The position numbers were made by a program, and so were the translations under genes. A stretch of DNA of 64,000 nucleotides from Candidatus Zixiibacteriota bacterium (lineage in GTDB: Bacteria > Zixibacteria > MSB-5A5 > GN15 > JAAZOE01). The DNA lies in the NCBI GenBank assembly GCA_036480375.1, contig JAZGGI010000028.1, forward strand, positions 215,209-279,208, written 5' to 3'. A model generated the notes under the pieces. The model was not told the DNA's origin. It did not search any database and worked only from the letters and a program-made list of their open reading frames with translations. Positions 7,521 to 16,295 of the stretch are shown piece after piece; within the stretch, counting starts at the first letter, position 1, and every line of letters begins with the position of its first letter.

Positions 7521-10454
7521 ATGGACAATACCTCACAACATACGGCAAGACTAAGCCCAAGGCTGTTGGAAATAGAAGGTCTATTCAAGCAGCGGAAAAT
7601 CAGGCAGGGATTGTCGGCGTTGGATAAGCTGGATCAGGTTGAGTATTCGCCTGAGGGCTTAGATTTGGGGCTATATTCTTTGCTATTGGCCGAGCGAGGT
7701 TATTATGACAATGATTATAAGATGATGCTTGATAATTGTCGCGTGGCTTTGGATGAGTTAGGTACAACCAGTCTCAATTACCGGATTGGCAGACTTCAGT
7801 ATTTGGTTTATCTGGCTTATTCATCTCTTGGTGATTTGAAAGCCGCTGAGCAAGCGGCGCGCGATTCGTTGGCATCGTATCGCCGGGTAAAAGACGACGC
7901 CGGTATTATTGACGCCTATAATGCTCTGGGCAAAATATATTTTATCCGATCTGATTATGGCACTGCCGCAGAATATGTCAACGAAGCCATCCAATACTCG
8001 GCGCAAGATTCTAAGAAAACGGTTCAGTTGTTGGGAAACCTCGGTCGAATTTATCTTTTAACGGGCGATTTGGATAAGGCTCAGGAAAATCTTGAAAAAG
8101 CCCTGAATTTGGGCAAAGAATTGGAACTGGCTTCTTCAATCGTCCTAAATCAGCTTTCTCTTGGTTATCTGTATATTCGGCGGCGGCATTTTTATCAGGC
8201 CGGAATTGAGTTGACCGCCGCGGATAATTTAATTCGCGAGTTTGGTTTTAAGCGAGAGAGAGTGATATCTCTCGAGTACCAGGGCGAGTTATGTTACGAG
8301 AAGCAGGATTTTGTGGCGGCCAAGAATCATTTGGAAGAAGCGATTTCGTTGGCCAATGAACTGGCTCCTCAATCTACGCTTATGAGTCAATGTTTGCGAC
8401 GCTTTGCGGAAACTGAATTGGAACTGGGGCATGATGATGTGGCGATGCGTCATGTACAAAAGGCGTTAAACCTGGCGAAAGAAATAGGCGAGAAATCAGA
8501 GATTGGTATGTCGCATCGGGTAATATCGGCCATATTTTTATCACGCGGAGAAAGCGCGGACGCCCGGCGTCATGGTTCGATGAGTATCGATATTTTACGC
8601 GAGATCGGAGATAGTTTTGAATTAGGTCGTTCAATAATTCAATACGGCGCTATTCCACCGGCTGGAGTAAGTATCAGCGACCGCAAGGCTATTCCGTTAT
8701 TACGTGAAGCGGAAAAGATATTCACGGTTCTCGGCGATGATTATTATGTATCTCGGTGTCGCTTTGAGCTGGGCAGATTATGCTATCATTTGGGGAAAAA
8801 TGGCGAGGCGCTTGAATACCTAAAATTATCTTATGAGGGGTTCCGCAGTATCGGCGATAAGGCCGGGGCAAAAACTGTAAGCGATTTTCTGGATTCGTTG
8901 TCTCGGAACGCCGTTATAAGGGCGCTTTCAAACAAGAATGAATTTAAATTATTTAGCAATCTTGTTTCCGGCTCAGAAATTGAGAATATAAAAAGCGGCC
9001 GGTTAGAAAATCTGCTTGAAATTCTATGTCGGAAAATTCAAGCCGACCGCGGATTGATTATTGATTTATCTGAAAACGGCCATCCCGAGATAAACGCCTT
9101 ATACGGATTCGAGGAACCGGACTTCGAAACGGCGATATCCGGATTTTCAGAACTTATAGAAGAAGGAATCATTTCTGATAGGCCAATATTGGTATTGGAT
9201 GGCTCAAATGGAGCCGAGTTTATGGATTTGGTTCCGACGCCGGAAAATGATATAGCCTGTTTGATAGTTTTACCCCTGACTCTTGCCACAGAAGTAATTG
9301 GATATATTTATCTTGACCGCATAAGCCAATCGCCTGGAAAAGGGATAAATCCGTTTAGTCAAAATGATATTGATTTTTCGGTAGGGTTTGCCGATTTAGT
9401 CGCGTTTAAGACGGCAGATTTGCAGAAGGAAAAACTATTGGAAGATAATTTGCGATTGAAGGCTCAGTTATTGGAAACCTGTGCTTTCCCTAATATTATC
9501 ACCCAATCGCGGGCGTTTATGGAGATATTGGCGCGCGTTCGTCAAGTGGCAAATTCCAATATGGCCATTTCCATTACGGGCGCGACCGGAACGGGTAAGG
9601 ATTTATTGGCCAAGGCCATTCATTATAATTCAGCTCGACGCGATAAGAGATTTATTTCCGTTAATTGCGCGGCGTTACCGGAATCTCTTTTGGAGTCAGA
9701 GTTGTTCGGCTACAAGAGGGGAGCTTTCACCGGGGCTGATCGTGATAAACCCGGTTTATTCGAAGAGGCTGACGGCGGGACTTTTTTCCTTGATGAAATT
9801 GCCGATATGCCTTTATCGCTTCAAGCCAAGGTGCTGCGCCTTTTGGAGAATATGGAAATTACTCGTCTGGGAGATACACATCCACGGAAGGTGGATGTAC
9901 GTGTGATTTCGGCGACGAATAAGGATTTGAAAAAGGAAATGGAGCAAAAACGTTTCCGAAGCGATTTGTATTATCGTTTATGCGCTTTGCATTTCTCTAT
10001 TCCGCCTTTGCGGGAACGTAAAGAGGATATTCCACTATTGGTAGAGCATTTCCTTGACGGTAGTAATTGCCAGGTTATGCCGGATGCGATGAAATATTTA
10101 ATTGATTATGATTGGCCGGGGAATATTCGGGAACTTGAAAATGAAATCAAGAAAACGGTATTGTTGGCTAACAATGAAGGACCAATAACCTCCGCTCTGT
10201 TATCGCGGAGAATTCTTGGTGAGGATCAGAATAATGTGATGAGAATTCCTAACGAGGAAGCGTATTTTACCGAGGGCAGCTTTTCTCTTTATGACTATAT
10301 CGCTGAATTTGAGAAGCGATTTATTGTTAAGGCTTTAAAAGAACAGCGTGGGGTCAAAAAGCGGGCGGCTGACTCTCTGAAAATACCGGAGTCAACCCTG
10401 CGCTTAAAGCTGAAACAATACGATATCGACCCGAAAAGGCTTGATATAAATTGA
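7521..10454 (+). CDS. TPR-GAF sigma54-interacting transcriptional activator
   Basis: A 977-residue bacterial enhancer-binding protein. Residues 1-440 are a long run of TPR helices (for example GNLGRIYLLTGDLDKAQENLEKAL). A GAF-like sensor spans roughly 470-640. The AAA+ sigma54 domain has Walker A GATGTGKD (687-694), GAFTGA (734-739) and Walker B FFLDEIAD near 757. A Fis-type helix-turn-helix ends the protein (KKRAADSLKIPESTLRLKLKQ). It lacks a receiver domain, so it is not a standard two-component regulator; TPR contacts or a GAF ligand probably control it. It sits directly before the M28-dockerin array, separated by a terminator. A well-formed sigma54 promoter occurs at 26597. Confidence 0.9.
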   Translation: MDNTSQHTARLSPRLLEIEGLFKQRKIRQGLSALDKLDQVEYSPEGLDLGLYSLLLAERGYYDNDYKMMLDNCRVALDELGTTSLNYRIGRLQYLVYLAYSSLGDLKAAEQAARDSLASYRRVKDDAGIIDAYNALGKIYFIRSDYGTAAEYVNEAIQYSAQDSKKTVQLLGNLGRIYLLTGDLDKAQENLEKALNLGKELELASSIVLNQLSLGYLYIRRRHFYQAGIELTAADNLIREFGFKRERVISLEYQGELCYEKQDFVAAKNHLEEAISLANELAPQSTLMSQCLRRFAETELELGHDDVAMRHVQKALNLAKEIGEKSEIGMSHRVISAIFLSRGESADARRHGSMSIDILREIGDSFELGRSIIQYGAIPPAGVSISDRKAIPLLREAEKIFTVLGDDYYVSRCRFELGRLCYHLGKNGEALEYLKLSYEGFRSIGDKAGAKTVSDFLDSLSRNAVIRALSNKNEFKLFSNLVSGSEIENIKSGRLENLLEILCRKIQADRGLIIDLSENGHPEINALYGFEEPDFETAISGFSELIEEGIISDRPILVLDGSNGAEFMDLVPTPENDIACLIVLPLTLATEVIGYIYLDRISQSPGKGINPFSQNDIDFSVGFADLVAFKTADLQKEKLLEDNLRLKAQLLETCAFPNIITQSRAFMEILARVRQVANSNMAISITGATGTGKDLLAKAIHYNSARRDKRFISVNCAALPESLLESELFGYKRGAFTGADRDKPGLFEEADGGTFFLDEIADMPLSLQAKVLRLLENMEITRLGDTHPRKVDVRVISATNKDLKKEMEQKRFRSDLYYRLCALHFSIPPLRERKEDIPLLVEHFLDGSNCQVMPDAMKYLIDYDWPGNIRELENEIKKTVLLANNEGPITSALLSRRILGEDQNNVMRIPNEEAYFTEGSFSLYDYIAEFEKRFIVKALKEQRGVKKRAADSLKIPESTLRLKLKQYDIDPKRLDIN

Positions 10455-10486
10455 TTGCGATTTGAGAAAGAGATAAATACAAAGAG

Positions 10487-10515
10487 GCCCGTCATAATAC
10501 CGGCGGGCTTTTTTT
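10487..10515 (+). terminator. Rho-independent terminator after the sigma54 activator gene
   Basis: GCCCG (10487-10491) pairs with CGGGC (10504-10508) and is followed by seven T residues. It separates the regulator from the downstream peptidase array. Confidence 0.75.
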
Positions 10516-10560
10516 GAATATATACGCGTAATAAAACCTGTGGATGGCCAGGAGGAATCT

Positions 10561-13392
10561 GTGAGGAATTTATATTGGGTATTATTGATACTGATTTTTG
10601 CGTTTTCGTTATCTCATGGAAACGATTTATATAGAATTAGATTGTCAGAACATGCAGATGCCGAATACTTGAATTCATCGGAAACTTTACCAATTGCCGT
10701 ACTGTCCCAGGGCTATTTAATTATCGCTGATAAATCGCAGGCGGCTTTAATAGAATCTCAGGGTATAGAAATATTTTTAATTGAAAGTGATGTTGTAATC
10801 GACAAGCTGGTTTTTGACATGCGGCATGATGAACAGAGCGAAGGCTTAGATGATGTAGTGTTTGAGGAAGAGGGGATTCGGATATTACGTCTGGATTTGA
10901 GCGAGAAATCGCTACCGGGTAATGAGTTTGATTTTATGCCGGTGTTTCAAATACATGCTAATTTTCAATATTTTGAAGTGGTAGACTTAAATATCGATAA
11001 ATTATTGTTACCTCCGGGATTGGACGATTTGATTGATTCGGTAAGTAGGTCCAATCTTTTCTCAAATACAAGAAATCTTCAAAACCTGGGAGACAGGGTA
11101 GCAGGTTCGGCCGTTGGTGAAGAAGCCCAGAATTGGATTTATAATAGACTAAGTTCTTTTGGGTATGATTCGTTATATCTGGATGAATTTACGGTTTATA
11201 TCCAGGGAGCAAATAGAGATTGTCGGAATGTAATAGCGGTTAAACCGGGGCTGGTAACTCCGGAGGCGAAAATTGTAATCGGGGCGCATTTCGATGCCGT
11301 TCCCGGTTCGCCGGGAGCCGATGATAATGGTTCGGGAACGTCAGCGGTCATAGAGCTGGCAAGAGTATTCAAGAATATCGAGACGAATCTAACGTTTGTT
11401 TTTGCTCTTTTTGATGCCGAGGAATATGGATTACATGGCTCCCGTCATTACGCGAATAATGCTTATTCCAATGGCGAAACAATTATATTTATGATTAATC
11501 TGGATATGGTTGGCGCCGAGGATAATGATGAAGACATGGTTAGAATTTATCATGGGGATGATTTAAAATATATCAATATTCTCCAGCAATTAGCGGATTC
11601 ATTATTGAATTTTGACGCTTCCAAGGCGGGTACTTCATCTCGCTCCGATCATTATAGTTTTCAATCTTTGGGTTATGACGTTTCGTTTTTTCAAGAATGG
11701 GTATTTTCAGATGTATATCATACTTCAGGTGATAATACCAACCGTATGGATTTTGGTTATATGACGGATGTAGTAAAGATAGCAATGGCGACGGCCTATT
11801 CGGTAGATTGGTTGGCGTCACCGAATCGTTCGGTGTCGGTAACATATCCTAACGGTTTGCCATTGTCTTTTGCGGCGGATGAATTATCATCGTTTGAGGT
11901 TCGTGTTGAAGGGATTCACGGCGGTTCGGTTGTGCCGGGAACAGCCGAATTTAATTGCTCGATCGATGGCGGAGATTACGTTACGGTTCCGTTGACTGAG
12001 AAGAGCGCAGGTCTTTATGAAGTTGAGATGGAGGGTTATCCGGCGGGAACTCCAATATCCTATTATGTCAACGCACAGGAAGCGTCGACGGGTTTGATTT
12101 CAGGCGAAGTAGAGTCGAAGGCTAACGCAGGATCATACTTATATTTTGAGTCATTAGTATTTGAGGATGATTTTTCATTGGACGAGGGTTGGACGGTCGA
12201 GGGTGATGCGGTTGTCGGTCAATGGGAACGCGGGATACCTTCGGGAGATGGTATTAATGGCGACCCCGTGGAAGATTTCGACGGTAACGGCTGGTGTTAT
12301 TTGACGGGTAATTCATCAGGGGATTCTAATGTAGATGGCGGTAAGACTTCACTTATTTCACCTGTATTTGATTTATCGGGCGGTTATGGCGAGGTTCGTT
12401 ATTCGGTGTGGTTTAGCAATAGCCTCGATCGCGAGGATTTATTTCATGTATACGTGAGCGGAGATGAAGGTCAAACATGGGTCAAGACAGGAACTCTGGG
12501 TCCTTTTTCGGATGACGCTGCCGGAGGTTGGCAGAGTCGTTCGTTTATCGTCAATAAGTATATTGATTTCAGTTCGACCGTGCGGGTGAAATTTGAAGTA
12601 TCTGATTACGGCAAAGAATCAATGGTAGAGGCGGGATTGGATGGAATTAAGGTATTGCTTCACAGTTCTGAGTCGTTTGAGATTCCGGAACAGACATTTT
12701 TGGAGTGGACGAAGAAGCAGCCTTTTTCGGCGATCTTAAAGGCAACCGGGGGAGTTGGCGTTCGGAGGTGGAGTGAAATTAATGGCAGTTTTAGTCTGGT
12801 TGGTTTGACGTTAAACCCGGATGGAACGGTAGAAGGTTCTCCGACGAGGACCGGTCAGTTGAGTTTGTTGGCTGAGGCTTACGACGAGGTGCTTAATACG
12901 GCTCAGCGGACATTGTCGTTCATGGTCAATGAGCCGGTGGCGTTGCATACGTTCAGTTTGCCAGGTGGTATGATTCGTGAGAGTTATTCTCAGCAATTGG
13001 ATGCTGATGGCGGTACGGGTGAGTTAATATGGATTGATAAGTATGGAGATTTGGAGGAGACGGGATTGAGTTTATCATCGACAGGATTGGTCTCGGGGGT
13101 GGTAGAGGATCCCAGGTTGATTGGTTTCACGGTTTACATATCGGATATAACAGGTAGTGATCAGGAATGGACGTATGAGATGAATTTTGAATATATCGAT
13201 GGTGACGCCAACGGAGATAATACGGTAAATGTGGGGGATGCGGTATTTATCATCAATCATGTTTTCAAGCAGGGTCCGTCTCCTTATCCTTACCTTGCGG
13301 CGGATACGAATTGTGATGGAGATGTAAACGTCGGTGACGCTGTTTATTTGGTGAATCATATCTTCAAGGGTTGGCCGGCACCGGGTTGTTGA
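10561..13392 (+). CDS. Secreted M28-family metallopeptidase with C-terminal dockerin, paralogue 1
   Basis: From GTG 10561, which has AGGAGG at 5-nt spacing, the protein has 943 residues; an in-frame GTG at 10540 would spoil the signal peptide. Order: signal peptide (1 to about 22), a lineage-specific N-terminal domain (DLYRIRL to about 140), and an M28 peptidase. Likely zinc ligands are H243, D255, E288, D315 and H387, with E287 as general base. A beta sandwich (about 460-530), a jelly-roll region starting DDFSLDEGW, and two Ig-like putative domains follow. The last 65 residues are a type I dockerin-like pair of calcium loops (GDANGDNTVNVGDAV, TNCDGDVNVGDAV) ending in Cys. It is probably a cell-surface or extracellular aminopeptidase. 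It is first of four tandem copies. Confidence 0.9.
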   Translation: MRNLYWVLLILIFAFSLSHGNDLYRIRLSEHADAEYLNSSETLPIAVLSQGYLIIADKSQAALIESQGIEIFLIESDVVIDKLVFDMRHDEQSEGLDDVVFEEEGIRILRLDLSEKSLPGNEFDFMPVFQIHANFQYFEVVDLNIDKLLLPPGLDDLIDSVSRSNLFSNTRNLQNLGDRVAGSAVGEEAQNWIYNRLSSFGYDSLYLDEFTVYIQGANRDCRNVIAVKPGLVTPEAKIVIGAHFDAVPGSPGADDNGSGTSAVIELARVFKNIETNLTFVFALFDAEEYGLHGSRHYANNAYSNGETIIFMINLDMVGAEDNDEDMVRIYHGDDLKYINILQQLADSLLNFDASKAGTSSRSDHYSFQSLGYDVSFFQEWVFSDVYHTSGDNTNRMDFGYMTDVVKIAMATAYSVDWLASPNRSVSVTYPNGLPLSFAADELSSFEVRVEGIHGGSVVPGTAEFNCSIDGGDYVTVPLTEKSAGLYEVEMEGYPAGTPISYYVNAQEASTGLISGEVESKANAGSYLYFESLVFEDDFSLDEGWTVEGDAVVGQWERGIPSGDGINGDPVEDFDGNGWCYLTGNSSGDSNVDGGKTSLISPVFDLSGGYGEVRYSVWFSNSLDREDLFHVYVSGDEGQTWVKTGTLGPFSDDAAGGWQSRSFIVNKYIDFSSTVRVKFEVSDYGKESMVEAGLDGIKVLLHSSESFEIPEQTFLEWTKKQPFSAILKATGGVGVRRWSEINGSFSLVGLTLNPDGTVEGSPTRTGQLSLLAEAYDEVLNTAQRTLSFMVNEPVALHTFSLPGGMIRESYSQQLDADGGTGELIWIDKYGDLEETGLSLSSTGLVSGVVEDPRLIGFTVYISDITGSDQEWTYEMNFEYIDGDANGDNTVNVGDAVFIINHVFKQGPSPYPYLAADTNCDGDVNVGDAVYLVNHIFKGWPAPGC
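12928..13392 (+). repeat. 3' block nearly identical to the end of the next paralogue (15801-16267)
   Basis: From the codons for VNEPVALHTF to the stop, paralogues 1 and 2 are almost identical in DNA, including long runs without synonymous change over 12928-13200 versus 15801-16082. The upstream peptidase regions differ freely. This points to recent gene conversion or a very recent duplication limited to the 3' end. Paralogue 4 (21545-21820) shares the same block, but with more changes. Confidence 0.8.
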
Positions 13393-13426
13393 GGTTTAGA
13401 TGTGGGGCTAAGAAAGTTGATGAGAT

Positions 13427-16267
13427 ATGAAGAATACATTACTATTGGTTTTGATAGTACTAATTCTCAGATCATTATCTATTAGCGCTGATTTATATAG
13501 GATTAAATTATCGAGTCATGCCGACGCGGAGTATTTGAATTCGACAGGTGTAGAGCCGGTGGCGATGCTGTTTCGTGGATATTTAGTAATGGCGGATAAA
13601 TCTCAAGCGTATGAGATGGAATCCCGCGGGATTGAGTTAAGGTTAATAGAAGCGGGCGTAGACAAATCGTTCCTTGGTATTGATATGCGTCGCGATCGTA
13701 AGAATGTAGACAGGTTTGATTTGATATATGAAGAGGGGGCATTTCGTTTATTTCGCCTTGAACCAATGGAGAAGTCCAGGATACTGACTGGTACTGAGAT
13801 CATGCCGGTAGCAGATAGGAATATTATCTTTACTTATGTTGAGAGTGTTGAGTATGACGAAAGTTCGTATGTGCTGCCTGGCGGATTGGAAGAATTGATA
13901 GGGCAAATAAGCATAGATTCTCTAGTTGCTTTTTCCGAACATCTGGAATCTTATATGGGACGCGTTACGGGTACCATTGTCAATTTCCAGGTTCAGGAAT
14001 GGCTTTCAAACAAATTTATAGAGATGGGTTATACGGATGTATATTACGACCGGTTTACATTTAATTTTGATGGCTCAACGAAGAATTGCCGCAATGTTAT
14101 TGCGGTCAAGGAAGGGACAAAGTATCCGGATCATCAAATAATCATTGGGGCTCATTATGATACATATAGCGGATGGGTTTTTGATACGGGAGTTTCTCCC
14201 GGGGCAGATGATAATGGTTCAGGAATGGCCGCTGTTTTGGAAATTGCAAGAGTTCTAAAAGATATTGAAACAGATGTGACTATCCTCTTTATTTTATTTG
14301 ATGGCGAGGAATTTCTTTGTAAGGGATCTGGCCATTACGCAAATGAGGCTTATGCACGAGGTGATGATATTATCTTTATGTTGAATTTGGATATGATAGG
14401 AGCCCGGCGTAATGGAAGCTCGGTCTATATTAACCATGGCAATGATATGAAATACGCCTATTTATGCGAGTTACTGGGAGATACATTACTAAATATTAAT
14501 GGACATTTTATTACTGAATACGCCTCGGATCAAAGAAAATTCTGGGAAGTTGGCTACAATGCTCTCATGATTCATGAGTATGAATTTTCTGAAGTTTGGC
14601 ATACTGTTGATGACCTTGTGCAATTCTTAACGTATGACTATATGACATCTATGACCAAATTGGCATTGGCGACCGTTTATTCAATTGATAATATTGCCTC
14701 ACCCAATCCCTCGCTTCTGATAAGTTACCCGTTGGGATTGCCTTCTTCATTGCCTGCGGGCGAAACATCGTTTTTAGAGGTTCAATTGGAGGGTTTGTAT
14801 GGCGGTGAGGTTATGCCGGGGACTATCAACTGGCATTATTCAATTTCCGGTGAGAATTACGTTACGGTACCGATGACAGAGAAGAGTTCAGGAATTTATG
14901 AAGTCGAAATTCCAGGAATGCTATCCGGTACACAAATATCCTATTATGCCGATGCTGAAGAGATCAACACAGGTGTTGTTTCAGGGGGAAATATAGCATC
15001 GGCTGACAATGCATATTATTTATATCCTGAACAATCTTTGTTTGAGGACGGTTTTGCCCAGGATTTTGGCTGGCAGGTAGAGGGTAATGCTTCTGAGGGG
15101 ATCTGGGAGCGTGGCATACCTGAAGGCGACGGATTAAATGGTGATCCATTGGAAGATTTTGACGGCGATGGTTGGTGTTATTTAACCGGTAATAATATCG
15201 GAAATTCTGAGAGAGTAAATGGAGTGACATCTCTAATTTCTCCTATGTTTGATTTATCGGATAAATATGGCGAGGTCAGATACGCGATATGGTTTGAAAA
15301 CGGACCTTATCGGGAAGATATAATGTCTGTCTATTTGAGTGGAAATGGGGGGATTGATTGGATAAAGGTTGATTCTATCGGCCCGGTTTCAGGGTGCGGG
15401 GGGAGTTGGCAAACTCGATCGTTCCTGATGAATTTCCATATCGGCAATAGTTCACAAGTCCGAGTGAAATTTGTTGTCTCCGACTATAATCAATCAGGCA
15501 TTGAAGCCGGTTTGGATGCATTCAGAGTTTTGCTACATAGTTCAGATCCATTAGAAATACCCGATCAAGCTTTTTCGGAATGGACGAAAGGGGAGCCATA
15601 TACAGCGCAGGTGTATGCCATTGGGGGGTTAGGTGATATTGCATTTAACGATATAGACGACAGTTTTAGTTTGGCCGGATTGGTATTGCATAGTGACGGA
15701 TTGATTGAGGGGCAACTGACAAAAAGCGGTCAATTGAATTTGTTGGTTGAAGCCCTCAATGAAGTTGGTAATAGCGCAATGGGTATGATATCCTTTTTGG
15801 TCAATGAGCCGGTGGCGTTGCATACGTTCAGTCTTCCGGGAGGGATGATTCGTGAGAGTTATTCTCAGCAGTTGAATGCTGATGGCGGTACGGGTGAGTT
15901 GATATGGATTGATAAGTATGGAGATTTGGAGGGGACGGGATTGAGTTTATCGTCGACGGGATTGGTCTCGGGGGTGGTTGAGGATCCCAGGTTGATTGGT
16001 TTCACGGTTTACATATCGGATATAACAGGTAGTGATCAGGAATGGACGTATGAGATGAATTTTGAATATATCGATGGTGACGCTAATGGTGATAATGTAG
16101 TCAATGTTGGTGATGCGGTATTTATTATCAATCATGTTTTCAAGCATGGTCCGTCTCCTTATCCTTACCTTGCGGCCGATACTAATTGTGATGGTGATGT
16201 AAACATCGGTGATGCGGTTTATTTAGTGAATCATATCTTCAAGGATTGGCCGGCACCGGGCTGTTAA
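13427..16267 (+). CDS. Secreted M28-family metallopeptidase with dockerin, paralogue 2
   Basis: 946 residues with a signal peptide (MKNTLLLVLIVLILRSLSIS). The architecture matches paralogue 1: N-terminal DLYRIKL domain, M28 peptidase with GAHYD (H243), GADDNGSG, DGEE, NLDM and the WHTVDD histidine, then beta domains and a dockerin ending PAPGC. All metal ligands are kept. The substrate-side SDHYSF segment of paralogue 1 is SDQRKF here, a His to Gln change shared with paralogue 4. Before the active-site loop it has a longer insertion (YSGWVFDTGVSPGADD). It starts 34 bp after the preceding stop with only a weak ribosome site. Confidence 0.9.
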   Translation: MKNTLLLVLIVLILRSLSISADLYRIKLSSHADAEYLNSTGVEPVAMLFRGYLVMADKSQAYEMESRGIELRLIEAGVDKSFLGIDMRRDRKNVDRFDLIYEEGAFRLFRLEPMEKSRILTGTEIMPVADRNIIFTYVESVEYDESSYVLPGGLEELIGQISIDSLVAFSEHLESYMGRVTGTIVNFQVQEWLSNKFIEMGYTDVYYDRFTFNFDGSTKNCRNVIAVKEGTKYPDHQIIIGAHYDTYSGWVFDTGVSPGADDNGSGMAAVLEIARVLKDIETDVTILFILFDGEEFLCKGSGHYANEAYARGDDIIFMLNLDMIGARRNGSSVYINHGNDMKYAYLCELLGDTLLNINGHFITEYASDQRKFWEVGYNALMIHEYEFSEVWHTVDDLVQFLTYDYMTSMTKLALATVYSIDNIASPNPSLLISYPLGLPSSLPAGETSFLEVQLEGLYGGEVMPGTINWHYSISGENYVTVPMTEKSSGIYEVEIPGMLSGTQISYYADAEEINTGVVSGGNIASADNAYYLYPEQSLFEDGFAQDFGWQVEGNASEGIWERGIPEGDGLNGDPLEDFDGDGWCYLTGNNIGNSERVNGVTSLISPMFDLSDKYGEVRYAIWFENGPYREDIMSVYLSGNGGIDWIKVDSIGPVSGCGGSWQTRSFLMNFHIGNSSQVRVKFVVSDYNQSGIEAGLDAFRVLLHSSDPLEIPDQAFSEWTKGEPYTAQVYAIGGLGDIAFNDIDDSFSLAGLVLHSDGLIEGQLTKSGQLNLLVEALNEVGNSAMGMISFLVNEPVALHTFSLPGGMIRESYSQQLNADGGTGELIWIDKYGDLEGTGLSLSSTGLVSGVVEDPRLIGFTVYISDITGSDQEWTYEMNFEYIDGDANGDNVVNVGDAVFIINHVFKHGPSPYPYLAADTNCDGDVNIGDAVYLVNHIFKDWPAPGC

Positions 16268-16295
16268 ATTAAATCTTAGAGAAGGACTGTGTATT

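Noticed and set aside
9481..9906. Long second open frame inside the AAA+ domain of the sigma54 activator
   Set aside because: It is the shifted shadow of a conserved ATPase region with no start signal.
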